Source of the DNA: Hippopus hippopus
Taxonomy: Eukaryota > Mollusca > Bivalvia > Cardiida > Cardiidae
Direction: 5' to 3'
Assembly (NCBI GenBank): GCA_946811185.2
Contig: OX328107.1
Span: 22,899,587 to 22,963,586, forward strand
DNA: 64,000 nt
The notes under the pieces were generated by a model, which saw nothing but the letters and a program-made list of their open reading frames with translations, was not told the origin of the DNA and ran no database searches. The position numbers were made by a program, and so were the translations under genes. Of this stretch, positions 22,162 through 35,000 are shown in pieces (the stretch's first letter is position 1; each line of letters begins with the position of its first letter).

Positions 22162-23029
22162 GTCATCTACCGCTCTGTTGGCAAAACTTCTTTCCTTTGC
22201 AAGTTTTCTTGCCAGGTATCTAGCTCTAGCATCCTGTATGTCAGCAGTGGATGAATGTCTGGCATATTTTGAAACTTTCTGCTTGTCATTATTTTCACTT
22301 ATATTATCACTCTTTTCTCCCGCATCATGCTTATCTTCTAAGTCTCCATCAGAGTCATTTACATGCTCTCTGCTCCCACAACTTTCTTTCCTCTTGTCTT
22401 TTTCATTTTCATTCTTTTCTTCAATGGGACGGGACTTTCTTTTTGGACTTTCAGATCTTTCTGTTTGTCTCTCTTTCGACCATGACCTAGATTTTCTATC
22501 ACGAGTTCTATCTTTTTCCCTGGACACAGATCTTTCTCTTCTTTTATGAGAGCTTTTATCATTTTCTTTAGAAACAGACCTTTCTTTTCGTTTGTGAGAA
22601 CTTTTAGAGTCTTTGAGACTAGATTCTTTACCAGAGGGCTTGTACCTTTCTTTAGACCTTGACCTGTGTCTCCTAGTAGGTGATCTATGTTTGTCCTTTG
22701 AGTGCTTCTTCTCTGGTGACCTTGACTTTCTCTTCTTAGGTGACTTTGACTTTCTATCATTTCTTCGTTTTCTCCTTTCGTTTGATTGCGATCTTGATCG
22801 CCTATTTCTGTAATCTTTAGTTGGTCTTTTTTCAGTTCTACCCTTGTCATTTGATGACTCTGACCTTCTATCTTTTAATTTATGTTTATCATGTGACCTT
22901 GACATTTGACCTCTATCTATGTCATCGTCACTACTGTCTGATGAGCTACTAGTTTTCCTTTTTCGATAATTTGACCTGGATTTCTTTGTTGAAAGTCCTT
23001 TATCTCCATCATCATTTGAGGATATGGAA
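22159..23029 (-). CDS. NSRP1: NSRP1 exon 9: RS-rich tail and conserved C-terminus
   Basis: Acceptor TTAATACAG. About 290 residues of SR, RS, RK and SPKK-type repeats, compositionally simple, then the conserved end SKYARHSSTADIQDARARYL and a final VDD. Open frames in the other frames over this region are shadows of the repetitive codons. Confidence 0.95.
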
Positions 23030-26000
23030 CTGTATTAAAAAAAACACAAAAGCAATGACACCTCAATCATCTAACTCTTTACCAAACCAGGTCACCCTAA
23101 GAGAGAAAGCCATTGAAAACGTTAAGAGAAAAGAAGAAAATGCTGTAAACTAGCACTTTCTTCTTTTTTTACAATGTTTTCTACCACATATCAGGGCTGT
23201 TCCATAAATTCGTGGAATTTTGTTGTTAATACCACGTTTCTTGGTATATATAAGATAAACATTTGTCTATAATAGCATGAACATATTATATACTTTATAC
23301 AGAATTTTTTAGCAGCTTTTAAACGCAAAATATGCGTATCCATAGAAACCCATATAATGAGCATCGCCCGACTCAAATTTTCTGCCAATTCTAAACGTGA
23401 TTTTGTGTAAAATGAACATTCGGGAAGGTGTCAAAATGGCACCCATTGTGCAAACGGTCAAATAACATCATAACGGTGTTTCCGTAAAACATCTTTGTTG
23501 TGGCACTTCCTGTCACTGTAAAAACCTAGTTTTTGTCTCGTCAGTGCCTGGTAATTATTGAAGCAATGACATCTTCATTGTATGTTAAATTATGCGCATT
23601 AATAAAGTTCTATTTTGGACTAGGTAAAACACCAAAACAGACCATAGAATTTTTCAGGAGTCAAAATTTCTACATTCCTTAATATTTTATTTGTCTACAA
23701 GTGGCATGAGCGATTAAGATGATCCTTGTGAAGAATGGCCAGTAACCTTACTGGCGTCAATTTTGGCTATTGTGCATGACAATGTGAATAATGACCGGCA
23801 GGTTACAGTTTGTGTCATATCAGACGAATTGGGTGTGTCTTGTTCCAAAGTACAAGTAATTTCTTACACAGGTCCTAGCTTTTTCTTTAGGGTCATTAAA
23901 ACTCGGCATTGTGTGGTAAAGGGTAAATCCACAATGTCCGCAGAATAGCCCCAAAGTCATGCTCACCATTGAGTATTGACTCAATAAGACAACAAAATTT
24001 TAGACTTGTGCATATTATTAGCACATTCGCTAATGACAAATTAATTACCATTAACATAAAAAAGGGCTTTGCTTTTCAAAATGGAGACTGGTCAAAGAAT
24101 TTGTAACAATGAATGAAATCAACTCAGTGAAAATTTACTTTCTTGAATGTCTTCTGTCCACCTCAGTTTCTGAATCACTTTCTGGCTCTCTCTTCACTCT
24201 GACTGGTTTTCTTAAAAAGACAAGACAACTGCCCTTTTCTTAAGAGTAAATGTTGTTTAGATGCTGCAAAACATGCAGTCTGATCTTGATCTACATGACT
24301 GTTATTCAACCAGTGATTTCAGAGACATAATCCCCATTCAAAGCCATTAAAACTACAATGGTAGACAAATAAAGTATGGTAGGACAAAGTTTAGCCCTTT
24401 ACCGCACAATGCTGACTTTTTAACGAACATGGGAAAGAAGCCTTTTGAAAACATTGCAGCCAAAGGAGAAAATGCTAGTAGCCAGCATTTTCTCCTTTTC
24501 CCACAATGTTTTCTACTCTATCAAAGAAAAATTGCATCATATGAACCACATTGAAATTGTCATCTGCAAAAGCTTTCAATTTGGACAAGACTAAAATTTT
24601 GTTGTCTGGGGTTAATGGTTAAAGAGAAACTGTTCACCAAGTAACTTAGAATACATAACATAACTATGAAGCTTAAATTGTGCAAGGAAATTTATTTGAC
24701 TTTTTTTTTTTTTCAATTGACTTTCTATGGCATTTGTAACAAAATTTATAAGTAGAATTAGTTCCATATAATGAATCTTTCAAGAAGAGCATATGCTATA
24801 AAGTTTAAATATCAAAATCTTTCTTTTTCCTTTCCTCATCATTTCACATTCTGTCTCTTTCTTATTTCAGAATTTAGATAATTTCAATCATTTCACAAAC
24901 AGGCTTCTTTAAATTTACTGTAACTACCCTCTTCAGATAATATTCTTTCTATCTCCATATTCAGGAGTACAGTTGAATCAGTTTATTCATATGTCTATGT
25001 CCATCCAACCATCTGTAAGTTTGTCCATCTGCAGGCAATCACTTAGATAAATTTTTCATGCAAACTCCTCCGAAAGTTGGAAAAGAAAAAAATGCTGAAA
25101 GTCAACATTTTTTACTCTTTTAAGACAAAGCCTATCATTTGAGTCACATTTCATTTGTCATATGCAGATGCTTTCAACTGGACAAAATTCCTGGTAAAGA
25201 ATAACAAAGAAGAACATAACAAAGCGTTACCTTCTATCTTCCTCATCCTCCTCTTGGTCACTTCGTGTTTCCTTTTTCACTTTAACCTCCTTTCTGAAAA
25301 ATAAACATTTGAAATTTACAAAAGTCATTTGGACTCTTCAATACAAATGTCCTAAATGCCATTCTGAGACAACAATTTGAGCCATGCCCTGGGAAAAACG
25401 GGCTTAATCATCTCCATAATGCATTATACCAAGCAAGCCATCACATGGATCCATAAAGTCCATTATGTCTAACAACTGAATCATGAGATAGAAAGGTAAG
25501 GGTCATACTTTTTGCAGATGCTAGACTGAATGCTACCTAAATGATGGAATGTGGCTTTAACACTTTACCTCGCAATCCTGTGTTATAATGACCTGATCCA
25601 GATGAAAAGCACTTTTTTTTAAAACATTGTGGGGAAAGAACTAAATGCTGGAAACCAGCATTTTCTCCTTTTCTCACAATGTTTTCTATCCATTCAGACA
25701 CAAGTCTTACAATCTGAGCAACACCAATTTTGTTGCAGATGCTTCAAATTTGGACAAGTCCATAGTATCTTTGAATGGTAAAGAGTTTAAAGGGCAAATC
25801 CTAAAATATTTTGACCAGACTGTTTTTTTCCTTTAATCAGCTGCAAATGATGTCAGTTAAACATGTGTCTGTCATTTTTCATAAATACCAACCTGTAACA
25901 TGCCATAAACCATGGCCGAATTGTCACGCTGATATACGGCCCTAAAAATGGTACATGGCTTACTTCCCCTGATTCGCTTATCTCCCGTGCATGTGTGACG

Positions 26001-29000
26001 TCATTGTCGAGTCAATCTGTGTATACCGTCAGTAGACATTAGTAGGAACACGGATGATTGTATGCAGATATCTGAGTATTAACTGAGAACTGAGCCGAAA
26101 AAATGGTAAATTGTGCAGCCTATGGCTGCAATGTCGATTCAGGAACTCATAGAATTAGTATTTTCAAATTTCCGAAGGAATTAAAAAGGAGGAAACTATG
26201 GATTCAACGTTCAAACCTGAGCCGGACAGTAGCGACGGATTTTTTGCCATCGGTTCATTCGAAATTGTGTCTGAAATACTTCGATGACAGTCAGTTCTTA
26301 GTAAGTCCAAAACTCGCAAAAGAAGTTGGTTATAGGAATTTTAGGCTGCGGTTAAAACCTGACACTGTGCTGACATTATTCGAAAGTCCGAGTCGAAAGG
26401 AGATAGGCCTTAAACCGAAACTCCGAAAGACAGACATTCCGCAAAGGCAATTTCCAAAAAGAAAATCCAACATGAAGTAGGTAATTTCCTTTTTCTTGAA
26501 ATTGGAATACATGAATTGTTATTCGTACTAATTTTCCCTTTTGTACATTACCGCTTCATTCTGAACAAAGAGAAAATGCTGCCGTTTTCTCCCTTTTCCA
26601 AATGATTTCAACATTTAACAAAATTATAGATTCATCCAAATTCATAACATAAATTTTGCAAATAACATAGTCGACATTGTTCAAATGATGTAAACTTTCA
26701 AGGGATAATAATCATTCTTTGAACAGCAAACATCATTTTCTTCCCACACTGTTTTTCAAACACTCTTTCTTTGGGTATTGGAAACTAGATCTAGGGTTTG
26801 TATGGTAAAGGGTGAAATCAGTATCTGGCTACCCCTAATCATGGTCATAAATGTAAATCCATTACCGACCACTTGAAACAATACAGGAAATGGTTACATA
26901 ACATTTGCATATCTCACCCCTTTACACTGTAATGTTTGTTGGTGACAGTAAACCCATGTTACAGCTTTTATCCCATACGCTACTTCTCTTTGACATTTCA
27001 CTCTTAAAAATGATTTGACAACTTACATGCATTTTGAACAAATTTTGAATTATATCTACACAATTTTGATTTGTGGACATTTCCTTTTCCTATCCATATT
27101 ATGTCTTCTAGACAGGCTACTGAGAAAAATGTTTTGAACATGTCAGTATGAAAATTTTGAAAATGCATATAATTTGACACAAGTCATTTTCTCTGATAAT
27201 CAGACAAAAGTGAGAAAATTAAAAATAACACATTTTTTTTTTTAAATTAAGAAACAATGTTTTTGACCAGGCTCACACACCAATTCTTTTACCTTTTACC
27301 TCAAAATTCTGATCTTCAACCACCCTAATGGAGAAGGCTTTTGAGGACAGGGTGAAAAAAGGAATAAGTCCTGATACCCAGAGTTATCTTCTTTTCCTAC
27401 AATATTTTCTACCCTCAAACCTATTGTCAAGGCCACATTTGATCTGTGGTCTGGAAATACTTTCGGTGTGGAGTGGACAAGTCTGAAGTTTTGCCATCTG
27501 TGTAAGGGTTTAGCCTAACCCTTACCCAAATAATAAAAAATTAGAATATTTCAAATCCACACCATTTAAATATGACCGATAAAATATGATTGTTAATTGG
27601 AATTTAGTTTAACTTAGTTTAACCCTTTACCAAACAATCCTTTGTTTTAACGACCCTTGTGAAGAAAGAAAAACCTTTTGAAAACATTGTAGGTAAAGGA
27701 GAAAATGCTGGTAACCAGTATTTTCTCCTTTTTCTACAATGTTTTCTACCCAATCAAAGACAAGTCCAAACATGTGAGTAAAATTTAATTTGTTGACTCC
27801 AAATGCTTTCAATTCGGTTGAGTCAATAAATTTGATGTTTGGTAAGAATTTAAACATGTATTTTACATCTCTTGAGAAACAAGTTCATACAACCCGTACT
27901 AATCTCTTCGGATACTGCTTCCTGGGAACCAAAACAAAACTCGTGCCCAATGTGTGGGATTTATATTTAACCCTTTACCAATCAATCCCTAGTTTTTACG
28001 ACCCTGAGACAGAAGCCTTTTAAAAACATTGTAGGAAAAGGAGATAATGCTGGTAGCCAGCATTTTCTCCTTTAACCACAATGTTTTCTACTCTGCTGGA
28101 AACAAATTTCAATTTTTTAAATATTTAACTTTATTTTTGTCGTCTGCAAGTGATTTCAATTTGGACCTGTTTAATATTTTGTCGTTTGGTAAAGAGTTAA
28201 AAATAGAAAATATTGTGTATAAAGGACCAATTGATAGTTACCAGCTCTTTCTATGTTTTTACAATGAATCTGAAGTCATCTATACTGCAATTTGACCGGA
28301 ATGTCAGTATTAACCGCTCAGTCCCTAGTAGACGGTAGACCAATTTGAGACTCACCCAAATTGAAACAATTTGCATAAGACAAACAAGAACTGAACAAAT
28401 TACAATTCAGAGTTTAAGACTTTCACAGAGAAGATCTATATGGAACATACAATAGTTATACATGTATGATAAATTTTTGCATTGAATGGATCATGTGGAC
28501 AAGGTAAACAGCAAAAAAGTATTCCACACAGGTAGATCCCCTCTCCCTCTCGCTGATGTTCATGTATTTCTGTATGGTAAGAAAAACAACTAAAATAATT
28601 TTCAAATAATTTTGAGAATTAACTCTTAATAATCTTGGAACATATTCTTTTATCAAATTTCATGCTGGTTAACAGCATTTCAAAATATTCTTATTCTCAT
28701 GAAAATCGTGATTTATAGTGTAACCCTGCACCCACGAGAGAATAAACTTGTACCCGTCAATGTTTACAGAATTCTTTACAAGTTACAAATATCAACAAGG
28801 ACCCATCAACAAATAGAACTAACATTTCACGATTATCAATCGTAAAAGTCAAGAAAAGGGTTATTTGACATGAAACTAAAGTGTCGGGGAAATGTCTTCA
28901 AAAGTGTCGGGGAACTGTCTTGTCGTGGAACTGTCTGGAAACCATATTTTTTTGTTGTTGTTTAATTCCGCCCGTTAATCTACTGAAAATGCTTCATGTT

Positions 29001-32000
29001 AAACAAAGTCTATACCATACACTTAATTTTACCATGTATAGAATAATATTTCTGTAAGCGATGTTCGCCCCGTAATAGACGTATTTCAATAGCGCGCAAT
29101 ACTCAACACATTGAAAAGTCCGGCACAACATCGTCATCAGTGGGCAAAAAGTTTCTTTTATCCTCATCATCAGAAACTTAATAAGTTTCTTTAAAAATTG
29201 GCTCGTACACGTACGGCCTTACCGGCCCAGAATCGTCTATTTCTTCGTCTTCAATATCGCTCAGTTCACTATCGTAAACAACGTCCATATTGAAACAAGC
29301 TCTCCTATGACGTCACAAATCAAGGGACGCAACAATAAGTAAGGGAGATAAGCGATGCAATAAAAATTAATAAGCAGAAATGTGAATTGAAAAAAAGTAC
29401 TTTTACTAATTTTTTTTTCTGATTACAACATTACCAGGTTACCATTTGATAAGTGTAGATTTGAAAATTAACCATATCTGAAACTTGTTGATTTGCCCTT
29501 TAAAGATAAGACTCAAAACAATGTGGAAAAGTAATAAGTACTAATTACCAGCATTTTTTCCAACAATATATCTTCAGCAGGACAAAAAGCATGGGCATTT
29601 GGGATGGGGGTTAGCCTACCACCTTACTCTCTTTTTTTTTTTTTACCCAAAAGTATAGGACTAAGCCAATGATACACAAAATATTTAAAGGAGAAAACAA
29701 AGACACATTTTTAAATAACAAGGAAAACAAAAGGACATATGACATATACCTTTGTCAAAAAGACATAAGTTTGCATACAACACAACAAATTTTTAACTTG
29801 TCACAAGTTCAAACATTTCCAGAAAGAAAAATCAGCAGGACTCAAATTGTGAGATTTGCCTTTGACAGGGTAGAAAACATTGTGGATAAAGGAGAATATG
29901 CAGGTTACCGACATTTTATTCTTTCCCCACCATGTTTTCAAAAGGCTTTGGGGCAGGGGTCCTTTCAACTCAGGATTGTTTGATGAGGGGTTTCGCAGAG
30001 AAAAGCTTTTTCTTTCAAAGTTAAGATAAGCTATCTATGTAGGAACTACTTTTGTGTTGGCAATCACAAACATGTTTCCACAAAAAATCGATGCTTAACT
30101 CTCCCTTAAATGTTTGTTTACATCAGTTGCTTTTGTTTGTATTGAAGTTTAATGCCACTTTATCAGTTTAGGTCATGTCAGTGCAGTCAGTGCACTTACA
30201 CATGTGTTTCCTGACTTTCTCACACCAGTACTGACAGAACTGTCTTATTAAGCCACAGACTACTTTCCTCACATGCATCAAAGGTCAAAGAAAGTTTGAC
30301 TCAACAGGGTATCGAACTTGCAACCACCAGGTCACGAGTCAGATACACTGACCACTGAGCTACCCGGCTAGGCACTTAAGTGCCCTGGAAGAATGATAAA
30401 AAAAAATTTCAGACAGACAAATGTCCATGTTATACACTGATTAACCAAGGGAGACAAACCTGTCATCTTGCTTATCTATGTTATCATCCTTTGTCTGCTC
30501 ATGAAGGATATATCTGTAAAATCCAGTTAAATCTTTCTGCTTTGTCACATCAAGTTTAGCTGAAATAATAGTTTTTCATCATGATTTTATCTTTTTTATG
30601 CGCAAGCATAAAACATTGTTGTTAAAAGAGACCAATTAACTCTTACCACACAACAAAATTTTAGACTTGTCCAAATTGAGAGGATTTGCAGACGACAAAA
30701 ATAAACGTGACTCAAAAATTGAAGCTTGACTTTAGAAGAGTAGAAAACATTGTGGGAAAGGGAGAAAATGCTGGTTACCAGCATTTTCTCATTTTCCCAC
30801 AATGTTTTCAAAAGGCTTCTATCTCTGGGTCGTAAAAACCAGGGATTGTTTGGTAAAGGGTTAAAGAATAAAACGCCTGCATGTGGTAATCATTGTCCCT
30901 TTACTAAACTAAAAAATCTTAGACTTGTCAAATTGAAAGCATTCGCAGACAACAAAATAAACATCACTTGAAATTGAAATTTATTTTTGAAAGGTAGAAA
31001 ACACCGTAAGAAAAGGAGAAAATATTGCTGCAGTTTCTCCTTTTCCCACTGTTTTCAAAACCTCTTCTTTTAGGGTTGTTAAAGCATGGAATTGTATGGT
31101 AAAGGATTAAACTAACCCATTACCTCCTGAAACATATTTGCAGCAGCCAAGTGGAGTACCTCAGTTTGTGTAAGAAAGGGCTAATACCCAGGGGTTGCCA
31201 GTTTGATTCCATGAATGGCAAAATGTTTTACATGGAAAGATGATAGTCATTATGAAATTATTAATAGCTCTCTCATAGCTACCCATTATTTCCACAATTT
31301 TTGTTTGAAAAGATTTCTGTCCAAAGCACTGGTGAAAGAAACTTCAGGAAAACATGAGTAGCTGCATTGGCCTACACAATTTAACAGAAATAATGTTGAA
31401 AACTGTGTTAGCAACATGTTCCTTAGTCTTACTAACCCTGAGAAAGAAGCCTTTTGAAAATATTGTGGGAAAAGGAGAAAATGCTGGTAATCAGCATTTT
31501 CTCATTTGAGCCACATTTATACTGACGTCTGCAAATGCTTACAATTTCGAAAAGTCTTCATTCTGCTAGTGTCGAAAAGAGTTAAACAGTAAATAAACAA
31601 AGCTTAATTACAGCAGACAGCTTTGATATTTTTTTGTATTGGATTTTAATGCCGTATTAACAGCTTAAGTCATGTCACAGTGGTCAGTGCACCTACTCAT
31701 GTGTTTCCTAGCTTTCTCACACCAGTACATGTACTGACAAAACTTTCTTTCCAAGCTAATGACTACTTTCTCACATGTATCTGAGGTGAGAGGTGAAAAC
31801 TTACCAAAAAGGAAGTTTGCCTCAAGTGGGTATCGAACCTACAACCACCAGGCCACAAGTCAGATATACTAACCACTGAGCGACCCAGCCGGGCCTGGCA
31901 GCTTTGAAAACGTCCTTGTAAAACGTAGATAAAATTAGCAAGGCGTTAATTACCAGTCTGTGTACTAAAAAACAAATTTCAGTACCTTCCATTTCTGCTT

Positions 32001-35000
32001 CCTTTCTCTCCCTTTCTTCTTCTGCCTGTCTCTCTTCCATCTTCTTTTTGTATGCAGATGTTACAAAAACTTCTTTGTCTGCAAACTCATCCCCTTCTTC
32101 TTCCCTCTCCTTCTGTATCTTTCTCTCCTGTCTTCGCTCTTCTTCTTTCTTTCTTTTCTCACTGGCTTTCATCAACTGTTCTATATATTTTGACTGAAAT
32201 CAAAACAGCACAATATAAGCCCAAAAGCTTTAACATTTAAATTTCTGATTATAATAGATACCCTCTGTCAGTATTATGCCTTTTAGAACTGCTTATACCC
32301 CCTTTGAACACTGTATCACTCTTATCATGCAGAACTTTGCTTATTCATGGATTTCTTCTATAGATTTCACCAGTACAAGACTGAGACTCTATTGTACCTT
32401 GCCAGAGGACATTGTGACTTGATCTGCCCCTCCAGCAGGGATTTAAACGTGATTCCCTGATTAATTTCAACACTTCAGCGATGCAGTCACAAAGGTTTTC
32501 TCTATCATAATGTCATGAAGCGTAACTCTGAGAATCCTAAATAATAAAATGGACCTTTATTGAAAAAGACAAACATTCTAATTTCAAGGCTATTTTTTTT
32601 TTTTGACAGAACATAAGTATAGCCCTCAGTAGTTGATGATAACTCTGACACTACTTTAAGGAAATATAATCTAAATATTGTCAAAAATTATAACTGACTT
32701 CAATCCTGCACATGAAAAACTTTAAATCCCAAAACAAGAGTTAAATCTGGTTCACATATTTATCTACATTGTACTCAAAGATGCATATTGCTATCTCACA
32801 AGTTCACTACTTTAAAATTTAAACCTATTTATTTTACATCGATTGTGAAACAAGTTCTAACAACTCATATTCATAGCTCTCTATAATTGCTTCCTGGAAA
32901 CCTTAAGCAGTACTCATGCCGTGACAGTGAAAGTTCCAAAGGTTGACTCTGGGCATCACCAAATTCAAACCCAAAACCTTTATTGTCAAAGGTATATGAT
33001 CTGCCCCTACAGCAATGTCGCCCACAAACACCACACAGTATATTTTTTCAGTCATTACCTTTTTCTCTATGCCTGCTTTCTTTTGCTTGGTTTTCTCTGA
33101 CTTTTTGTCTGCCATGTCATCATAGATGTTATCATATTCAAATACATTGGGATCTTCTTCTAAAGCTCTCTCTATGTCTAACTGTGTCTGTTATGGTAGA
33201 ATATAAACAGACTCAATCATATTTGATGCTTTACCAAACAAACAAACAAACACCTGTTTTAGTGACCCTGAGCAAATAGACTTTTGAAAACCTCGTGGTA
33301 AAAAGAAAAAATGCTGATAAACAGCATTTTCTCCTTTTCCCACAATGTTTTCTAACCTTTCTTAGATAATTCGCATCTATTAAATCACATGTGAATTGAC
33401 ATCTTCAAATATTCTAAATTTAAACTAGGAAGCAGCAGTTGCTTATTACAAGTAACTGTTGCTTTCCTCACACTATTTTTAACAGCTGTTGCCTAAATAG
33501 AGAAAGAAAGGCATAATGTAAGCTGTCATATGGTTGGATGATAACTGAACCAAAAAGATTTTATTTTCGTATTAGAAAAAACCTTAGAAATTGTTATTTT
33601 AAAGAGTTTCTTCTGACAAAAATATCTCTCAGTAGCAGAGTAGATAAAATGATCAGTTCTGCACATTTTGTTATCTTGTTCTTCATTATTTGCAGAAAAA
33701 AAAAACAAAGCAGATGCCTTTTACTCATATATTATCTCTTAAGAAAAATTTGAAGTTTCAAACTGTGATAGAATTAGTAAATTACACCTTATATAGCATT
33801 ACACAGGTATGCAAACAAAATCCCTCTACTCATAAAACAATGGCTCTAAGAACGCTGAATTAATGGACCTTTACCACACTACAAAATTTTAGACTCGTCC
33901 AATTCCAAAGCATTTGCAGACCACAAATTAAGTATGGTGCAAACTGTAAAAGTTGTCCTAGATAAAGAAGAAAACATTGTGGGAAAAGGGGAAAATGCTG
34001 GTTACCAGCATTTTCTCCTTTTCCACAATGTTTTCAAAAGTCTTCTTTCTCAAGGTATTCAAAAGTGGGGATTGCATGATAAAGAGTTAACTCTTTACCA
34101 CATGACAAATTTTAGGCCTGTTAAAATTAGAAGCAGTTTCAGATGACAAATCGTCGGTAAATGAGAAAATGCCAGTTACCAGTTACTATATGTACTCATT
34201 TTCCATCAACACTTTCAAATGCTTTATTTCTCAGAGTTGTCAAAACTCAGGATTTTGTGGTAAAGGGGTTAACACACAGGAAAAATAGCTGAACTGTTAC
34301 TATATATCAGGGTATTTTTGGCCAGAATATGCAACAAGTAGCAGACAATCATGTAGATCCAAGATCACACTCCATGTTCAGTGACGTCTGATCTTGATCT
34401 TCACTGTCCATAAAAAGCAACTCAGGCTAGGTCCAGCGCTTAACTCTACCATACAATAAATTTTAGACTACTAGTATTCTAAATTGAAAGTATTTGCAGA
34501 CAACAAATGTGATTTTTTTTTTTTAGCTAGAAAACATTGATGGAAAAGGTGAAAATGTTTGTTACCAGCATTATCTCCTTTTTCCCACAATGTTTTCAAA
34601 AACTTTTTGTCTTAGGGTCATTAAAAGTTGGGACTATGTGGTAAGGGTGAAAGCACTAATCAAAAATTAAGCAAAATTGCACAAACCTGTTTTCTCAATC
34701 CTGACTTCTTACTTGAAATATCCCCATATTTTGAGGGGATCCCCTTTTGTTCCACTTTCTGAAAAAATGACATAAAGAAGAGTCAGATTTTAAAGTTGAT
34801 CAATAACCATTATAACCCATACAGTTCAATAATTTCATATCCAGGCTTTAAGTTAAATCAGTCACTTTTGTGTGGACATGGGACTCAACCATCACGATTT
34901 TGGGGTCCTGGCTCAAGATTTAGGAGTCCCTTAGCAAACAAATTTGATACGAAAGAGGAGAAAATTCTTTCTACACTGACCAATATACGACATATCCTTG

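Noticed and set aside
22178..22850. Open frames on both strands over the RS domain (123, 163, 79 and 66 codons)
   Set aside because: They are shadows of the repetitive Arg/Ser/Lys codons of NSRP1 exon 9, whose frame is fixed by splicing and by the conserved C-terminus.
28401..29300. Full P2RX7-like gene on the minus strand
   Set aside because: Only the acidic start and RPYVYEP can be read before a stop; no Cys/His-rich domain could be found downstream.
25930..29360. Intact P-element transposon
   Set aside because: The inverted motifs are only 12 bp plus a CRE with different spacing, the THAP ORF stops after 125 codons, and no catalytic domain is visible.
30505..30520. Possible acceptor TTTTACAG inside NSRP1 exon 6
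   Set aside because: Reading through gives LDVTKQKDLTGFYR, a conserved block, so there is no intron here; the true acceptor is at 30560.
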